Source: Verrucomicrobiota bacterium
GTDB lineage: Bacteria; Verrucomicrobiota; Verrucomicrobiia; Chthoniobacterales; UBA10450
Reading direction: 5' to 3'
Assembly (NCBI GenBank): GCA_003221295.1
Contig: QHRA01000173.1
Coordinates: 1-45,026, forward strand
Length of the DNA stretch: 45,026 nt
Every line of letters begins with the position of its first letter. The first letter of the stretch is position 1. The notes beneath the pieces were generated by a model. It did no database searches. It saw nothing but the letters and a program-made list of their open reading frames with translations, and was not told the DNA's origin. A program made the position numbers and the translations under genes. Positions 24,867-33,046 of the stretch are shown here, piece after piece.

Positions 24867-25279
24867 CCAAAATTGGAGAGATCGATGCGACGTTGATCTT
24901 CTGACGCCATCTCAAACGTGATCCAGCGCGCTTGCGGCGGAATCGCCTCGGCAAATCGATCGGCCCACTCGATCACGCTTACCCCGTTGCCAAAAACAAT
25001 TTCGTCGAAACCAATCGCCCGCAGTGCTGCCAGACTTTCAATTCGATAAAAATCGAAATGATAGATCGGCAGTCGGCTGCCCTGATATTCATGCACGAGG
25101 GTAAATGTCGGGCTTGTCACCACTTCCGTGGAACCCAAACCTTTCGCCAATCCTTTGACGAATTGGGTTTTGCCCGCGCCGAGATCTCCGACCAATGCAA
25201 GCACGTCTCCGGGCTGGATTGTTCCGGCAAGGCGCGCTCCGGCTGCTTCCGTTTCAGCGGCGCTGGCGGAAATGAACAT
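24863..25279 (-). CDS. tsaE: tRNA t6A37 biosynthesis ATPase TsaE
   Basis: 138 residues from ATG 25279. P-loop: ALVGDLGAGKTQFVKGLAKG (about 28-47); then TSPTFTLVHEYQG and IYHFDFYRIESL, and VIEWADRFAEAIPP, all conserved in the TsaE family. It hydrolyses ATP to recycle the TsaB-TsaD complex. The frame is open to 25549, but that region is antisense-like noise within thiL. The gene starts 26 bases inside the thiL 3' end, a longer overlap than elsewhere in this operon, near the tandem-word repeat that alters the ThiL C terminus. Confidence 0.93.
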   Translation of the reverse strand: MFISASAAETEAAGARLAGTIQPGDVLALVGDLGAGKTQFVKGLAKGLGSTEVVTSPTFTLVHEYQGSRLPIYHFDFYRIESLAALRAIGFDEIVFGNGVSVIEWADRFAEAIPPQARWITFEMASEDQRRIDLSNFG

Positions 25280-26159
25280 AGCCGCGGGGCAATTGCTGAT
25301 CGCTGATTGCTGATTGCCGATCGAGTTTTCCGATGCGGGTGAGCGGGAGTTTTGGAAATTTCTTGCGCCACAATTTTTCCAGGCGCGTCCGATTACGCGG
25401 CGAAATGGCGAAGAGGAGTTCGTAATCTTCGCCGTCGGAAATTGCCTGTTGAATGCTGCAAGCGCGAGAAAGAGGCAGAGCGCGCTGGTCAATGGAGAAA
25501 CCAAGTTTGCTCGCGCGCGCCAGGCGCGGCACGTCCGTGCCAAGACCATCGCTCAGATCCATCATGGCGTGCACTTTGAAATTTGCCGTCAACCAGCGCG
25601 CTTCGTCGATTCGCGCGACAAACCTCAAATGCCGGCCACGAATTGAACCACCCAATTCTCCGGTAACGAAAAGATCGTCGTTCGCTTTTCCACCGCTGCG
25701 CAAAATGCAGCGATCGCGTTCGACAACCCCCGCCACACTAACGACGATCACGACCGGACCAGCTGTCTCGCTGGTTTCGCCGCCAACGATGGCAACATCA
25801 AAACGGGTCGCGGCGCGATTGAGACCGCGATAGAGCTCGCCCACCCATGATGCTTTTTTTTTTGCAGGGACCGCGAGAGTAATGAGTGCAAACTCCGGAA
25901 TCCCCGACATGGCGGCGAAATCACTGAGCGCCCGCATCATCGCTTTCCAGCCGACAGCGCGCGCATTCGTTTCCTTGGTAAAATGAACCTCTTCAACAAC
26001 ACAATCGGTTTTCAACAGTAACCAATCCTTCGCGCCGCGAAATTTGACCACCGCGCAATCGTCCCCGGCTCCAATCACGACCCGCGAATTACGATTAAGC
26101 CTGGGAAAAACCTGCGCGAGCAGTTTATCTTCACCGAGTTCGCGCAACGCCCGCGTCAT
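25254..26159 (-). CDS. thiL: Thiamine-monophosphate kinase ThiL
   Basis: 301 residues. Phosphorylates thiamine phosphate to the diphosphate using ATP. N-terminal VVIGAGDDCAVVKF, LLLKTDCVVEEVHFTK, GWKAMMRALSDFAAMSGIPE, VGGETSETAGPVVIVVSVAG, HAMMDLSDGLGTDVPRLARA and DGEDYELLFAISP are the expected AIRS-fold motifs with metal-binding Asp residues. Near the C terminus, residues about 279-290 (DRQSAISDQQL) are encoded by a tandem-word repeat lying between IGKL and GYVHF, where a GYDHF-like end is usual. Start ATG overlaps the CPBP protease stop by 4 bases. Confidence 0.94.
   Translation of the reverse strand: MTRALRELGEDKLLAQVFPRLNRNSRVVIGAGDDCAVVKFRGAKDWLLLKTDCVVEEVHFTKETNARAVGWKAMMRALSDFAAMSGIPEFALITLAVPAKKKASWVGELYRGLNRAATRFDVAIVGGETSETAGPVVIVVSVAGVVERDRCILRSGGKANDDLFVTGELGGSIRGRHLRFVARIDEARWLTANFKVHAMMDLSDGLGTDVPRLARASKLGFSIDQRALPLSRACSIQQAISDGEDYELLFAISPRNRTRLEKLWRKKFPKLPLTRIGKLDRQSAISDQQLPRGYVHFRQRR
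25288..25322. repeat. Tandem-word repeat inside the thiL 3' end
   Basis: On the minus strand the words ATCGGC, AATCAGC, AATCAGC, GATCAGC and AATTGC run in series of about 6-7 bases (25288-25322). The frame stays open and adds about ten residues (RQSAISDQQ) before the conserved GYVHF-like end. Similar simple words fill non-coding gaps at 12715-12826 and 23124-23155. Confidence 0.7.
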
Positions 26160-26965
26160 GGTTGCAATGTGTCGGGAAAAGCGAGCGCGAGAAGCGTGGC
26201 GGCGTTAAAAATGGCGTGCATCGTCATCGAGACCAACAACGATCCGCTCCACTCGTAGGCAAGAGTAAAACAGATTCCGAGAGCAAAGAGGGGCGCGAAC
26301 GACGGCAAGTGCACGTGAACCGCAGCAAAAAGAAGCGCAGAAACGATGAGTCCAATGCTACGACCGAGATAACGCCGTATGACCCCGTAAAGAAAGAAGC
26401 GGAAGATGAATTCCTCGGCCACGGGGGCGACCACGGTAGCCAGTAAAATGATGATGACGCGTTGCTCCATTGATTGCGAGCCGCTGAATAACTCGATGAT
26501 TCCCTGGCGGCTCGAGCCGGTGCCGAGCAAGCGCGCCGTCAGCCAGTCAGCAAAGATAATGAGGGGGTAGGCGAAAATGAGGAGAACAAGTCCAGTGACA
26601 AAGGCTCTGGTAAAACTGAGCCGGGCCAGCCCGGTCAGGTCGCTGATGTTGAAGCGGCGCAGCTTCAAGAACGCGGCCACAAACAGAACCATTCCGATAG
26701 CAACAATGGCGTTGAGTATAAGATCGGGCGTACGCAGCCGAACGATTTGGGCCGAGCTCGCGCCCAGGCTGCTGAACGCAAACACGGCGATGAGAAAAAC
26801 GGCCAGCGCTACTTCGGCGGCACCGAATCCGTGATCGGTTGCAACTAGGTCGCGATCCCGACGGTTAATCTGGCGCAGGAGTGCAATATAAATGTAAATG
26901 CTCGCGATCAGGAAAAGCGCATTCGCGATCGAACCGAGCGCGCTGAGAAAATCTTCGCCGCCCAT
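26156..26965 (-). CDS. CPBP family intramembrane metalloprotease
   Basis: 269 residues with about eight hydrophobic segments. The Abi/CPBP (Rce1-like) motifs are present: VVAPVAEEFIFRFFLYGVIR (motif 1, EExxxR), LLFAAVHVHLPSFAPLFALG (motif 2, with His) and MTMHAIFNAATLL (motif 3, HxxxN). These residues form the metal-dependent active site in the membrane. Natural substrates of bacterial members are mostly unknown. It begins 6 bases after the sppA stop and overlaps the thiL start by 4 bases, so it is part of the same transcript. Confidence 0.9.
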   Translation of the reverse strand: MGGEDFLSALGSIANALFLIASIYIYIALLRQINRRDRDLVATDHGFGAAEVALAVFLIAVFAFSSLGASSAQIVRLRTPDLILNAIVAIGMVLFVAAFLKLRRFNISDLTGLARLSFTRAFVTGLVLLIFAYPLIIFADWLTARLLGTGSSRQGIIELFSGSQSMEQRVIIILLATVVAPVAEEFIFRFFLYGVIRRYLGRSIGLIVSALLFAAVHVHLPSFAPLFALGICFTLAYEWSGSLLVSMTMHAIFNAATLLALAFPDTLQP

Positions 26966-26971
26966 GCCGGG

Positions 26972-27979
26972 CTAGGGAGCGTAGTAGCTCGGCAGGAAAT
27001 ATGCGCGACCGCTCTCGAGCTGCGGGAGGAGTTGTTTGGGTAATTCGATTTGCAGCTTCGATTGGTTTGTTTCGCCCAGCGCCCGAAAGAAACGACCAAG
27101 ACTGAACGGCGCCGCATACTTCACCACCGTCGCTTCGGGCGCGCCACCCAATTGTTTCGCCTTAGCATAGGCGTCTTCGATCTGGCCCACGCCATCAATC
27201 AATTTATTTTCCAGCGCTTCTTTTCCGGAAAAAATCCGCCCATCCGCGATGGAATTGCGCAAGCCGTCGGCTGGCAGGTTGCGCTCTTTTGCCACGATGC
27301 CGAGAAATTTATCGTACGTTTTCATGACAAAATTCTGCACAAATTCGCGCTCCTCCGGCGTCATCGGGCGGGCGCCGTTGAGCAGGTCTTTAAACTTTCC
27401 ACTTTTGAAAACGACGGCGGCGAGTCCCACTTTGTTGAAAAGCTGTTCATAATTGAGGGTTTGAATGATCACACCAATGCTGCCGGTGATCGTCGTCTCG
27501 TTAGCCATGAGATATTTGCCGCCGCACGAGACATAGTAGCCACCAGACGCGGCCAGCGAATCCATGTATACCACCACTGGTTTCCGCGCCCGCGTTTTGA
27601 CCACGGCGTTGTAAATCATATCCGAGGCCGTTACTTCACCACCGGGCGAATCGACTTCCAGAACAACACCCTTGACCCGATCGTCATCGCGCGCCTGCTG
27701 CAAAGCCATGCGCAGATCGTCAACCATGTTGTCGCTGGCGGCCCCGGGAATGGAACTGCTGATCAAACCGCGCATGACGATGACCGCTACGCGATCGGAA
27801 ACGCCGCGTCCGCCGCGTTGCACTACTATCTCGTGGAATTTTGTCAGCGGCTCTTCGCGGACCACGCCGGTGCCGACGCGCCCGAGGACAGCAATGGCGA
27901 GGAAAACATTAATGATCACACTCGCGCAAAGCGCCAGGAACAGAAAGAGCGTGAGACAACCGAGCCTACGATTTGCCAT
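26972..27979 (-). CDS. sppA: Signal peptide peptidase SppA (S49, short form)
   Basis: 335 residues from ATG 27979; an in-frame start at 28042 is less likely. One N-terminal membrane segment (LGCLTLFLFLALCASVIINV), then a single S49 domain. VVLEVDSPGGEVTASDMIYN is the family's entry, the nucleophilic Ser lies in VYMDSLAASGGYYVSCGG, and the general-base Lys in FKSGKFKDLLNGARPMTPEE. It cleaves leftover signal peptides in the membrane, working as an oligomer. It is the first gene of the six-gene minus-strand set ending in alr. Confidence 0.94.
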   Translation of the reverse strand: MANRRLGCLTLFLFLALCASVIINVFLAIAVLGRVGTGVVREEPLTKFHEIVVQRGGRGVSDRVAVIVMRGLISSSIPGAASDNMVDDLRMALQQARDDDRVKGVVLEVDSPGGEVTASDMIYNAVVKTRARKPVVVYMDSLAASGGYYVSCGGKYLMANETTITGSIGVIIQTLNYEQLFNKVGLAAVVFKSGKFKDLLNGARPMTPEEREFVQNFVMKTYDKFLGIVAKERNLPADGLRNSIADGRIFSGKEALENKLIDGVGQIEDAYAKAKQLGGAPEATVVKYAAPFSLGRFFRALGETNQSKLQIELPKQLLPQLESGRAYFLPSYYAP

Positions 27980-28657
27980 GATCCGCCGTGAAACTGGAGG
28001 AAAAGTGCGTTGCGAACAAGCGCTTTTCGTCTTCGGCATCAAAACCGAGCAATCCAGCAGCCACCGCGACGGTCATCCCCAGCGAAGTCGAGGATCACGA
28101 GGGAGGAGTAGGTAATCCAGGAAGGACAAAAGACTGTTTTGCCGCTAGGCACGCCAAAAAACGCGAAAATTGACCAAAGCGCGGCGACCTGATCGCGAAT
28201 CATTCGAAGTTTCGCAAATCGCCTGTTAGTAGTCGACGGCCTGGCAGCCGCCGCCCCAATGGGGGTCACTGCGTTTCTTGACCGCCATGCTAAGGAGAAG
28301 CTCCGATGCGACGGGCCATGCCAAGTCGTCCATCGAGAGACTCACTTTCTAGTGTCGCCTGGCCTGTTCGGCGGACAAACAATCCCTATCTTGCCAAGGC
28401 TCTCCGGTCGTCGTTTTGAGCTCGAAGACTTCGGCAAACGCGGACCTGCCCCGGCTGGAATGACGATATGTCCGAGAAATGTCCAGTTTGCTAGATTTAT
28501 TAGAATTATTGGATATATTATGCGATATTCGAGTTTATTAGAAGCCCATAATCGGAACCATTGCGCAAGTTAAACAGCTTCAGCTGAGCCGGTTGCGTTC
28601 GGAGCGGCTTTTACCGCCGCCAGATACTGGCTTGGAAGCTGCTTGGAAAACAGGGTC
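27980..28657. other. Gene-poor region upstream of sppA
   Basis: About 680 bases without a gene I can support. Bases 28070-28105 (GGTCATCCCCAGCGAAGTCG, then AGGATCACGAGGG) are a half copy of repeat family D. Bases 28488-28556 are markedly AT-rich with the word TTTATTAGAA twice (about 28496-28505 and 28532-28541) and TATATTATGCGATATT between. The short open frames on both strands here show no recognisable domain or biased composition. Promoters for sppA (minus) and for the downstream plus-strand frame may lie here, but none is clear. Confidence 0.5.
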
Positions 28658-28888
28658 ATGAATAGCAGCGGACATTTAACGGTCAGCGAGACGGCAACTA
28701 AACGGATGCGCAAAACCAAAGCGAGCCGCAAGCCCAAAGGACGTTCGCGCAATGGCTCGACTTCGCGCAATGGCTCGACAAAACCTAATTCCTCCGATCT
28801 CCCAGCTGCCGGCACGCTTGCCCGCACCAAAGCTTTACTGCTCGCTGCTCTCCGGGTGTGGGAGCTAAAACACCGCGTTGGCGATTAA
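28658..28888 (+). CDS. Doubtful small basic protein
   Basis: A possible 76-residue protein beginning MNSSGHLTVSETATKRMRKT. The first half is rich in Lys, Arg, Ser and Thr (KASRKPKGRSRNGSTSRNGS), with an exact tandem duplication of an 18-base unit (TTCGCGCAATGGCTCGAC, about 28743-28779) giving RNGST twice. The second half may be a helix (LARTKALLLAALRVWELKHR). It resembles nothing I know, and the region has weak ribosome-binding signals; a minus-strand frame of similar length overlaps it. Treat as a candidate only. Confidence 0.3.
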   Translation: MNSSGHLTVSETATKRMRKTKASRKPKGRSRNGSTSRNGSTKPNSSDLPAAGTLARTKALLLAALRVWELKHRVGD

Positions 28889-29331
28889 TCCCGACTTCGC
28901 GGCTCGACCTTCACGTAAATCTCTCGCGGCGCACTTTTGAAATATTTAAACAACGCTGGGCACAGCCAGCCTTCTTGGTTAAATTCGGGACTATAATACC
29001 AGTTTCCGCCGGATTCCGCGCGACGCCATTCCAGTTTAAAGTTCGCGCCCGGAAATTCCGTGCCGCTAAAGATCGCGCGAAAGCCGTTCTGCGCGTCCGG
29101 AATGTTCGCGGTTGCCCTATCAATAAGCGTGTCAATTCCCGCAATGAAAGGCTCCTTGCTCAGTCCAACCGCTGCATCATTAAAGACCCACAGGCCTTCG
29201 TACTTGTAAGGCACGATCACCATCAAAGCATTCATCGTGTCGTTCTCTTTTCGATTTTCCGTGCGCAACAAGCCAAAGGCAACGACCAGCACAATCACCA
29301 CCAGTCCGATGACAAGCATGATCGATTTCAT
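28885..29331 (-). CDS. DUF6717 family membrane-anchored protein
   Basis: 148 residues from ATG 29331. One N-terminal helix (MKSIMLVIGLVVIVLVVAFG), then a soluble domain with MVIVPYKYEGLWVFNDAAVG, LSKEPFIAGIDTLIDRATAN and GNWYYSPEFNQEGWLCPALF, ending FKYFKSAPREIYVKVEP. I recall this pattern as DUF6717 (no known function). The conserved Trp/Tyr/Cys block suggests a folded compact domain exposed on one face of the membrane. It ends near the tail of the doubtful small plus-strand frame and has the tRNA-Arg gene upstream in the opposite direction. Confidence 0.75.
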   Translation of the reverse strand: MKSIMLVIGLVVIVLVVAFGLLRTENRKENDTMNALMVIVPYKYEGLWVFNDAAVGLSKEPFIAGIDTLIDRATANIPDAQNGFRAIFSGTEFPGANFKLEWRRAESGGNWYYSPEFNQEGWLCPALFKYFKSAPREIYVKVEPRSRD

Positions 29332-29392
29332 CGCACCTCTGCCGGGAAAAGTTGCACCTTTCACTCGCTGACGGCAACTTCGCTGCGCAACT

Positions 29393-29466
29393 GCGCCCGT
29401 AGCTCAGCCGGATAGAGCAACGGATTTCTAATCCGTCGGTCGGGTGTTCGAGTCACCCCGGGCGCG
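29393..29466 (+). tRNA. tRNA-Arg (anticodon UCU)
   Basis: The acceptor stem GCGCCCG (29393-29399) pairs with CGGGCGC (29459-29465); the D arm is GCTCAGCCGGATAGAGC. The anticodon stem CGGAT/ATCCG encloses the loop TTCTA with anticodon TCT, and the T arm is GGGTGTTCGAGTCACCC. CCA is not encoded. All arms fold cleanly. It reads AGA/AGG codons. It lies between two short protein genes with a 30-base gap to the DUF5329 gene. Confidence 0.95.
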
Positions 29467-29496
29467 CAGCTTCGCTTTGGGGCACGATTCAGAAGC

Positions 29497-29862
29497 GTGC
29501 GGCGTTGGTTGGTTCGCGTCTTTGTTTTGTTAGCGATTTGCAGCGCGGTCCCGGCTCGCGCCGCTGAATCGCTCGAGCAAACGATCGCCTTCCTCCTTCA
29601 TCGAATCGAGACCGCCGATGCCACTTTCATTCGCAACGGCCAAACCCACACGCCCCAAGAGGCCGTTGCGCATGTCCGCGCTAAGTACGAACATTTCAAA
29701 GGGCAGATCAAAACGCCCGAGGATTTTATCCGACTGGCTGCGACGAAGAGTTTACTCACCGGTCAGCCCTATCACGTCCGCACCCGCAATGGCGAGGAGA
29801 TGTCGCTCAACACCTGGTTGAGCAACGCACTCCGGGAACACCGGGAAAAAGAAGTCAAGTGA
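29497..29862 (+). CDS. DUF5329 family exported protein
   Basis: 121 residues, GTG start. Signal peptide at 1-23 (VRVFVLLAICSAVPARAAES). The mature part (QTIAFLLHRIETADATFIRN, EAVAHVRAKYEHFKGQIKTP, FIRLAATKSLLTGQPYHVRT, LNTWLSNALREH) matches DUF5329, a small periplasmic domain of unknown function. It lies 60 bases before the phospholipase-D lipoprotein gene on the same strand, so they may be co-transcribed. Confidence 0.82.
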   Translation: MRRWLVRVFVLLAICSAVPARAAESLEQTIAFLLHRIETADATFIRNGQTHTPQEAVAHVRAKYEHFKGQIKTPEDFIRLAATKSLLTGQPYHVRTRNGEEMSLNTWLSNALREHREKEVK

Positions 29863-29922
29863 TCTTCAGTCCCGCTGCCGAAGTCCGTCTTGGGAACGAA
29901 GTTAGCTACAAGCATCACAGGA

Positions 29923-31191
29923 ATGAACCTTAACAATTCGTGGGGGCGAATTTTTGCGCTTGCGACCGCTGGCGGATTTTTGCTCTTCGGCGGTTGCGCT
30001 CTCAAGATGGGCAAGCAGCCGCGCCAGGAAATCGCGCCGCTTTATTCGGTGCACTCGCCCGAGTTTCGACAGGCTGCCGGATCATTGCTCGGACCAAATT
30101 TTGTCCCTGGCAACAACATCACCACTCTGGTTAACGGGAATCAGATTTTCCCGGCTATGCTCGGCGCAATTCGATCGGCCAAACATTCGATTAACTTCGA
30201 GACTTATACATTCTGGGACGGCGAAATCGCGCATCAGTTCACCGAGGCGCTGGCCGAGCGCGCCCAGGCCGGAGTAAAAGTGAACGCCATTCTCGATGCG
30301 CAAGGCACCCAAAAAATGGGCCGGCAAAATCTGGAGCGATTACGCAACGCCGGAGTCGAGGTTGCGAAATATCACTCAGTTCTCTGGCCCGATCCACGTC
30401 GCTACAACAACCGCACTCACCGTAAGCTACTAATCATTGATGGGAAAATCGGCTTTGTCGGTGGGGCCGGAATTGCCGACCTATGGACTGGCAATGCCGA
30501 TTCGCCGCAACATTGGCGCGACAATCATTACAAGATCACCGGGCCGGTCGTTGCGCAGCTCCAGGGGAGCTTTGCAATCAGCTGGTTAAAAATAGGCGGC
30601 GAAGTGCTGCACGGTCCGAATTACTTCCCGCCGCTGGCAAACACTGGTCCGTACCTGGCGCAGGCAATCCGAGGCGGCGCCCATTATGAAAATCTCGACT
30701 TGATGTATCTACTTGCGATTGCTTCCGCCCAAAAAACTTTGCGAATTGAGAACGCTTACTTCCTCCCGGACGATCTGGTGCGTAAGGAACTAATCGAAGC
30801 GGCAAAGCGGGGCGTGAAAGTTGAAATCGTTGTTCCGGGAAAAAAGATCGATCAAAAACTGGTGCGCCTGGCATCGAGACGGCAGTGGCCGGAATTGGTC
30901 CGCGCCGGGGTCAGGATTTTCGAATATCAACCGACGATGGTGCACGTGAAGTTGATGATCGTGGATGATATTTTCGTCTCGGTCGGCTCAGGTAATTTCG
31001 ATAACCGCTCGATTCGTTTGAATGACGAAGCCAATCTCGATGTCTTGGATCGCAATTTCGCCGCGCAACAGATTCGTCTTTTTGAAAGTGACAAGAAGCA
31101 ATGCCGGGAAGTGACACTCGACAAAACGGGCGGATTGCTTTTCGCCAATCCGATTCAACAGGCGGCCGGAGTGGTTGCTCCGCAATTGTAG
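29923..31191 (+). CDS. Phospholipase D / cardiolipin synthase-like lipoprotein
   Basis: 422 residues from ATG 29923; an upstream TTG at 29890 is possible. A hydrophobic start ends in LLFGGCALK, a lipobox, so it is probably lipid-anchored. Two HKD motifs of the PLD superfamily: RTHRKLLIIDGKIGFVGGAG (about residue 165) and HVKLMIVDDIFVSVGSGNFD (about 345), the latter ending in NRSIRLNDEANLDV as in cardiolipin synthases. Catalysis by the paired His residues would condense phosphatidylglycerol or hydrolyse phosphodiesters. The lack of the usual two N-terminal helices of ClsA makes it ClsB/ClsC-like. Confidence 0.9.
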   Translation: MNLNNSWGRIFALATAGGFLLFGGCALKMGKQPRQEIAPLYSVHSPEFRQAAGSLLGPNFVPGNNITTLVNGNQIFPAMLGAIRSAKHSINFETYTFWDGEIAHQFTEALAERAQAGVKVNAILDAQGTQKMGRQNLERLRNAGVEVAKYHSVLWPDPRRYNNRTHRKLLIIDGKIGFVGGAGIADLWTGNADSPQHWRDNHYKITGPVVAQLQGSFAISWLKIGGEVLHGPNYFPPLANTGPYLAQAIRGGAHYENLDLMYLLAIASAQKTLRIENAYFLPDDLVRKELIEAAKRGVKVEIVVPGKKIDQKLVRLASRRQWPELVRAGVRIFEYQPTMVHVKLMIVDDIFVSVGSGNFDNRSIRLNDEANLDVLDRNFAAQQIRLFESDKKQCREVTLDKTGGLLFANPIQQAAGVVAPQL

Positions 31192-31220
31192 AGGCGCTTA
31201 GGACAGCGCTGCTACTTTGA

Positions 31221-31682
31221 CTACCAGCGATGGAAGGCGGGATGACCTTCCTTCACTGCGACGAAGGTGCCACGGCAGGTCGCGCAAACTTTTCCCTTGG
31301 CGCTCAAGGTGCCGTCGACCGTTGCTCGATCATCGGTTAAATCGACAACTTTCGCTGATAAAGAAACCGGTCCGTTTGATGGTGTCGGCCGTAACAGTTT
31401 GATCGCGTAATCTGCAGTAACGGTACAGGGGGGATGGTCTGCGCCAGCTTTGTTCATCAAGTGCCAGGCCGCCATCCAATTGCAGTGGCAGTCGAGCAGC
31501 GTACCGATGATTCCGCCGTTCAAAACGCCAGGGAATGCCTCGTATTTCGGCTGCGGCATCCATTCCGCAACGACTTCTTCTCCTTTCGGAAAACTGCGAA
31601 TGCGCAAGCCTTCGGCGTTGGCCGGTCCGCAACCCCAGCATGAATTGTTCGGCGCGTACTTTTCCTGGAGTGATTTATTCAT
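31221..31682 (-). CDS. PaaI-like hotdog-fold thioesterase
   Basis: 153 residues. CWGCGPANAEGLRIRSFPKG is the N-terminal signature of a PaaI/hotdog subgroup; FPGVLNGGIIGTLLDCHCNW is the hot-dog helix with the catalytic acidic residue, followed by TADYAIKLLRPTP and VSLSAKVVDLTDDRATVDGT. It likely hydrolyses short acyl-CoAs. The ATG (31680-31682) directly touches palindromic repeat 31683-31744, so there is no room for a conventional ribosome binding site. It is separated from the citrate synthase gene by this repeat only and may share its transcript. Confidence 0.87.
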   Translation of the reverse strand: MNKSLQEKYAPNNSCWGCGPANAEGLRIRSFPKGEEVVAEWMPQPKYEAFPGVLNGGIIGTLLDCHCNWMAAWHLMNKAGADHPPCTVTADYAIKLLRPTPSNGPVSLSAKVVDLTDDRATVDGTLSAKGKVCATCRGTFVAVKEGHPAFHRW

Positions 31683-31744
31683 TGTCGCGGCGCTCTATGA
31701 GCGCCGAAAGTAACAAAGCTCGGCGGTCATAGACCGCCGCTACA
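31683..31744. repeat. Palindromic repeat family A (mixed stems)
   Basis: Left arm GTCGCGGCGCTCTATGAGCG... (31683-31706) and right arm CGGCGGTCATAGACCGCCGC... (31721-31744). Each arm folds on itself (GCTC-TAT-GAGC and GGTC-ATA-GACC stems), but the two arms no longer pair perfectly with each other. It lies between the thioesterase ATG and the citrate synthase stop. Confidence 0.9.
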
Positions 31745-31753
31745 GATTCAAAT

Positions 31754-32896
31754 TCACGCGCCGTTTTTTGATCCGCCAGCGTAAGCGCGCGGCGCTGGCC
31801 CAGTGTAAAGTGATAACGGCCGGATCAACCGATTATTGTCCTGTTGCTCGACCACATGCGCGCACCAGCCAGCAACACGCGAGGCGGCGAAGATCGGCGT
31901 ATTCAGCGCCGGATCGAATCCCAACATTGTTAACACCGGCGCGGCGTAAAGATCGACATTCGCGCACAAATGTTTTTCGCGCTCCATCGTTTGCTCGAGC
32001 TTCTCGCAAATCGGAATCCAATTTTCTTTGCCAGTGCGTTTGCCCAGGTCGCGCCCGATTTCGCGCATCGTCGGCACTCGCGAGTCGCCTTTTTTGTAAA
32101 CGCGATGACCGAATCCCATGATCTTGGCTTTCTTTGCCAGTTGGTCTTTCAACCAATCTTCGGCGCGTTCGGGGGTTTTAATTTCATCGAGCATTCGCAT
32201 CGATTGTTCATTCGCGCCGCCGTGCAACGGTCCTTTTAAGGCGGCGCACGCGCTCGTCACCGCTGCGTAAATATCCGCCAGGGTCGATGCCGTCACCCGC
32301 GCGGCAAAGGTCGAGGCATTGAACTCGTGATCCGCGTACAAAATGAAAATCGTGTCCATCATTTGGATCTGCCAGTCCTGCGGAACTTCACCGCGCAATT
32401 TGTAGAAAAGACTTCCCGCCAGGGTCAGATCCTCGCGCTCTGGTAGTGGCTGTTCGCCGTGCGCGATACGATAGCCATCGGTGATCAAGGTCGAAACCTT
32501 CGCGATTAATCGAATCGATTTGCGAATGTTGGCCGCGTGCGAATGATCGTTCAGTTCCGGATCGAACGCCCCCAGCATCGACACGCCCGTGCGCAGCATG
32601 TCCATCGGATGCGTCTCTTTCGGCATCAATCGCAGCGCATCCAGCACCTGCTTCGGCAGCGTCCGGGCCAAAGCGATTTCGGACGTAAACTTGTTGAGCT
32701 GCTCCACATCCGGCAGCTCGCCGCTAAGCAAAAGATACGCTACCTCCTCGAAGCTCGCTTTCTCCGCCATCTCGTGGATGTCGTAGCCGCGATACATCAG
32801 GCCCGCGTTCGGATCGACCCAGCAGATTTGCGTCTCCCCCGCGATCACGCCGGCGAGGCCAGGGCTGTAAGCCGGTTTGGATTCTTTAGCCGCCAT
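31754..32896 (-). CDS. Citrate / 2-methylcitrate synthase
   Basis: 380 residues, the short type I-like citrate synthase length. SPGLAGVIAGETQICWVDPN and LMYRGYDIHEMAEKASFEEV open the fold. Catalytic residues are seen in CAALKGPLHGGANEQSMRML (His), KIMGFGHRVYKKGDSRVPTM (His) and ANVDLYAAPVLTMLGFDP (Asp). Short enzymes of this type may use acetyl-CoA or propionyl-CoA. Lying beside prpB, prpD and an acyl-CoA synthetase gene, it is probably methylcitrate synthase (PrpC) or dual-function, but the sequence alone does not prove it. Confidence 0.93.
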   Translation of the reverse strand: MAAKESKPAYSPGLAGVIAGETQICWVDPNAGLMYRGYDIHEMAEKASFEEVAYLLLSGELPDVEQLNKFTSEIALARTLPKQVLDALRLMPKETHPMDMLRTGVSMLGAFDPELNDHSHAANIRKSIRLIAKVSTLITDGYRIAHGEQPLPEREDLTLAGSLFYKLRGEVPQDWQIQMMDTIFILYADHEFNASTFAARVTASTLADIYAAVTSACAALKGPLHGGANEQSMRMLDEIKTPERAEDWLKDQLAKKAKIMGFGHRVYKKGDSRVPTMREIGRDLGKRTGKENWIPICEKLEQTMEREKHLCANVDLYAAPVLTMLGFDPALNTPIFAASRVAGWCAHVVEQQDNNRLIRPLSLYTGPAPRAYAGGSKNGA

Positions 32897-33046
32897 TGAG
32901 GTGTTTCTTTACTCGCGAATGGCCAACGTTCAACGGCCAAGATCGACGTTGGCGATTGGAGGGACGCGCGCTGTCATGTCCCAAATTTTGGGGGCCGACC
33001 CGCCATCGCATTGCTATGGCGTAGCAGGCAGCGCGGCGCTCTCCAT

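Noticed and set aside
28259-28573. 104-residue plus-strand frame in the gene-poor region
   Set aside because: No ribosome binding site, no recognisable domain, and it runs into the AT-rich island; not supported as a gene.
28570-28830. 86-residue minus-strand frame
   Set aside because: Composition is repetitive because it reads the 18-base tandem repeat in reverse (REVEPLRE); no independent support.
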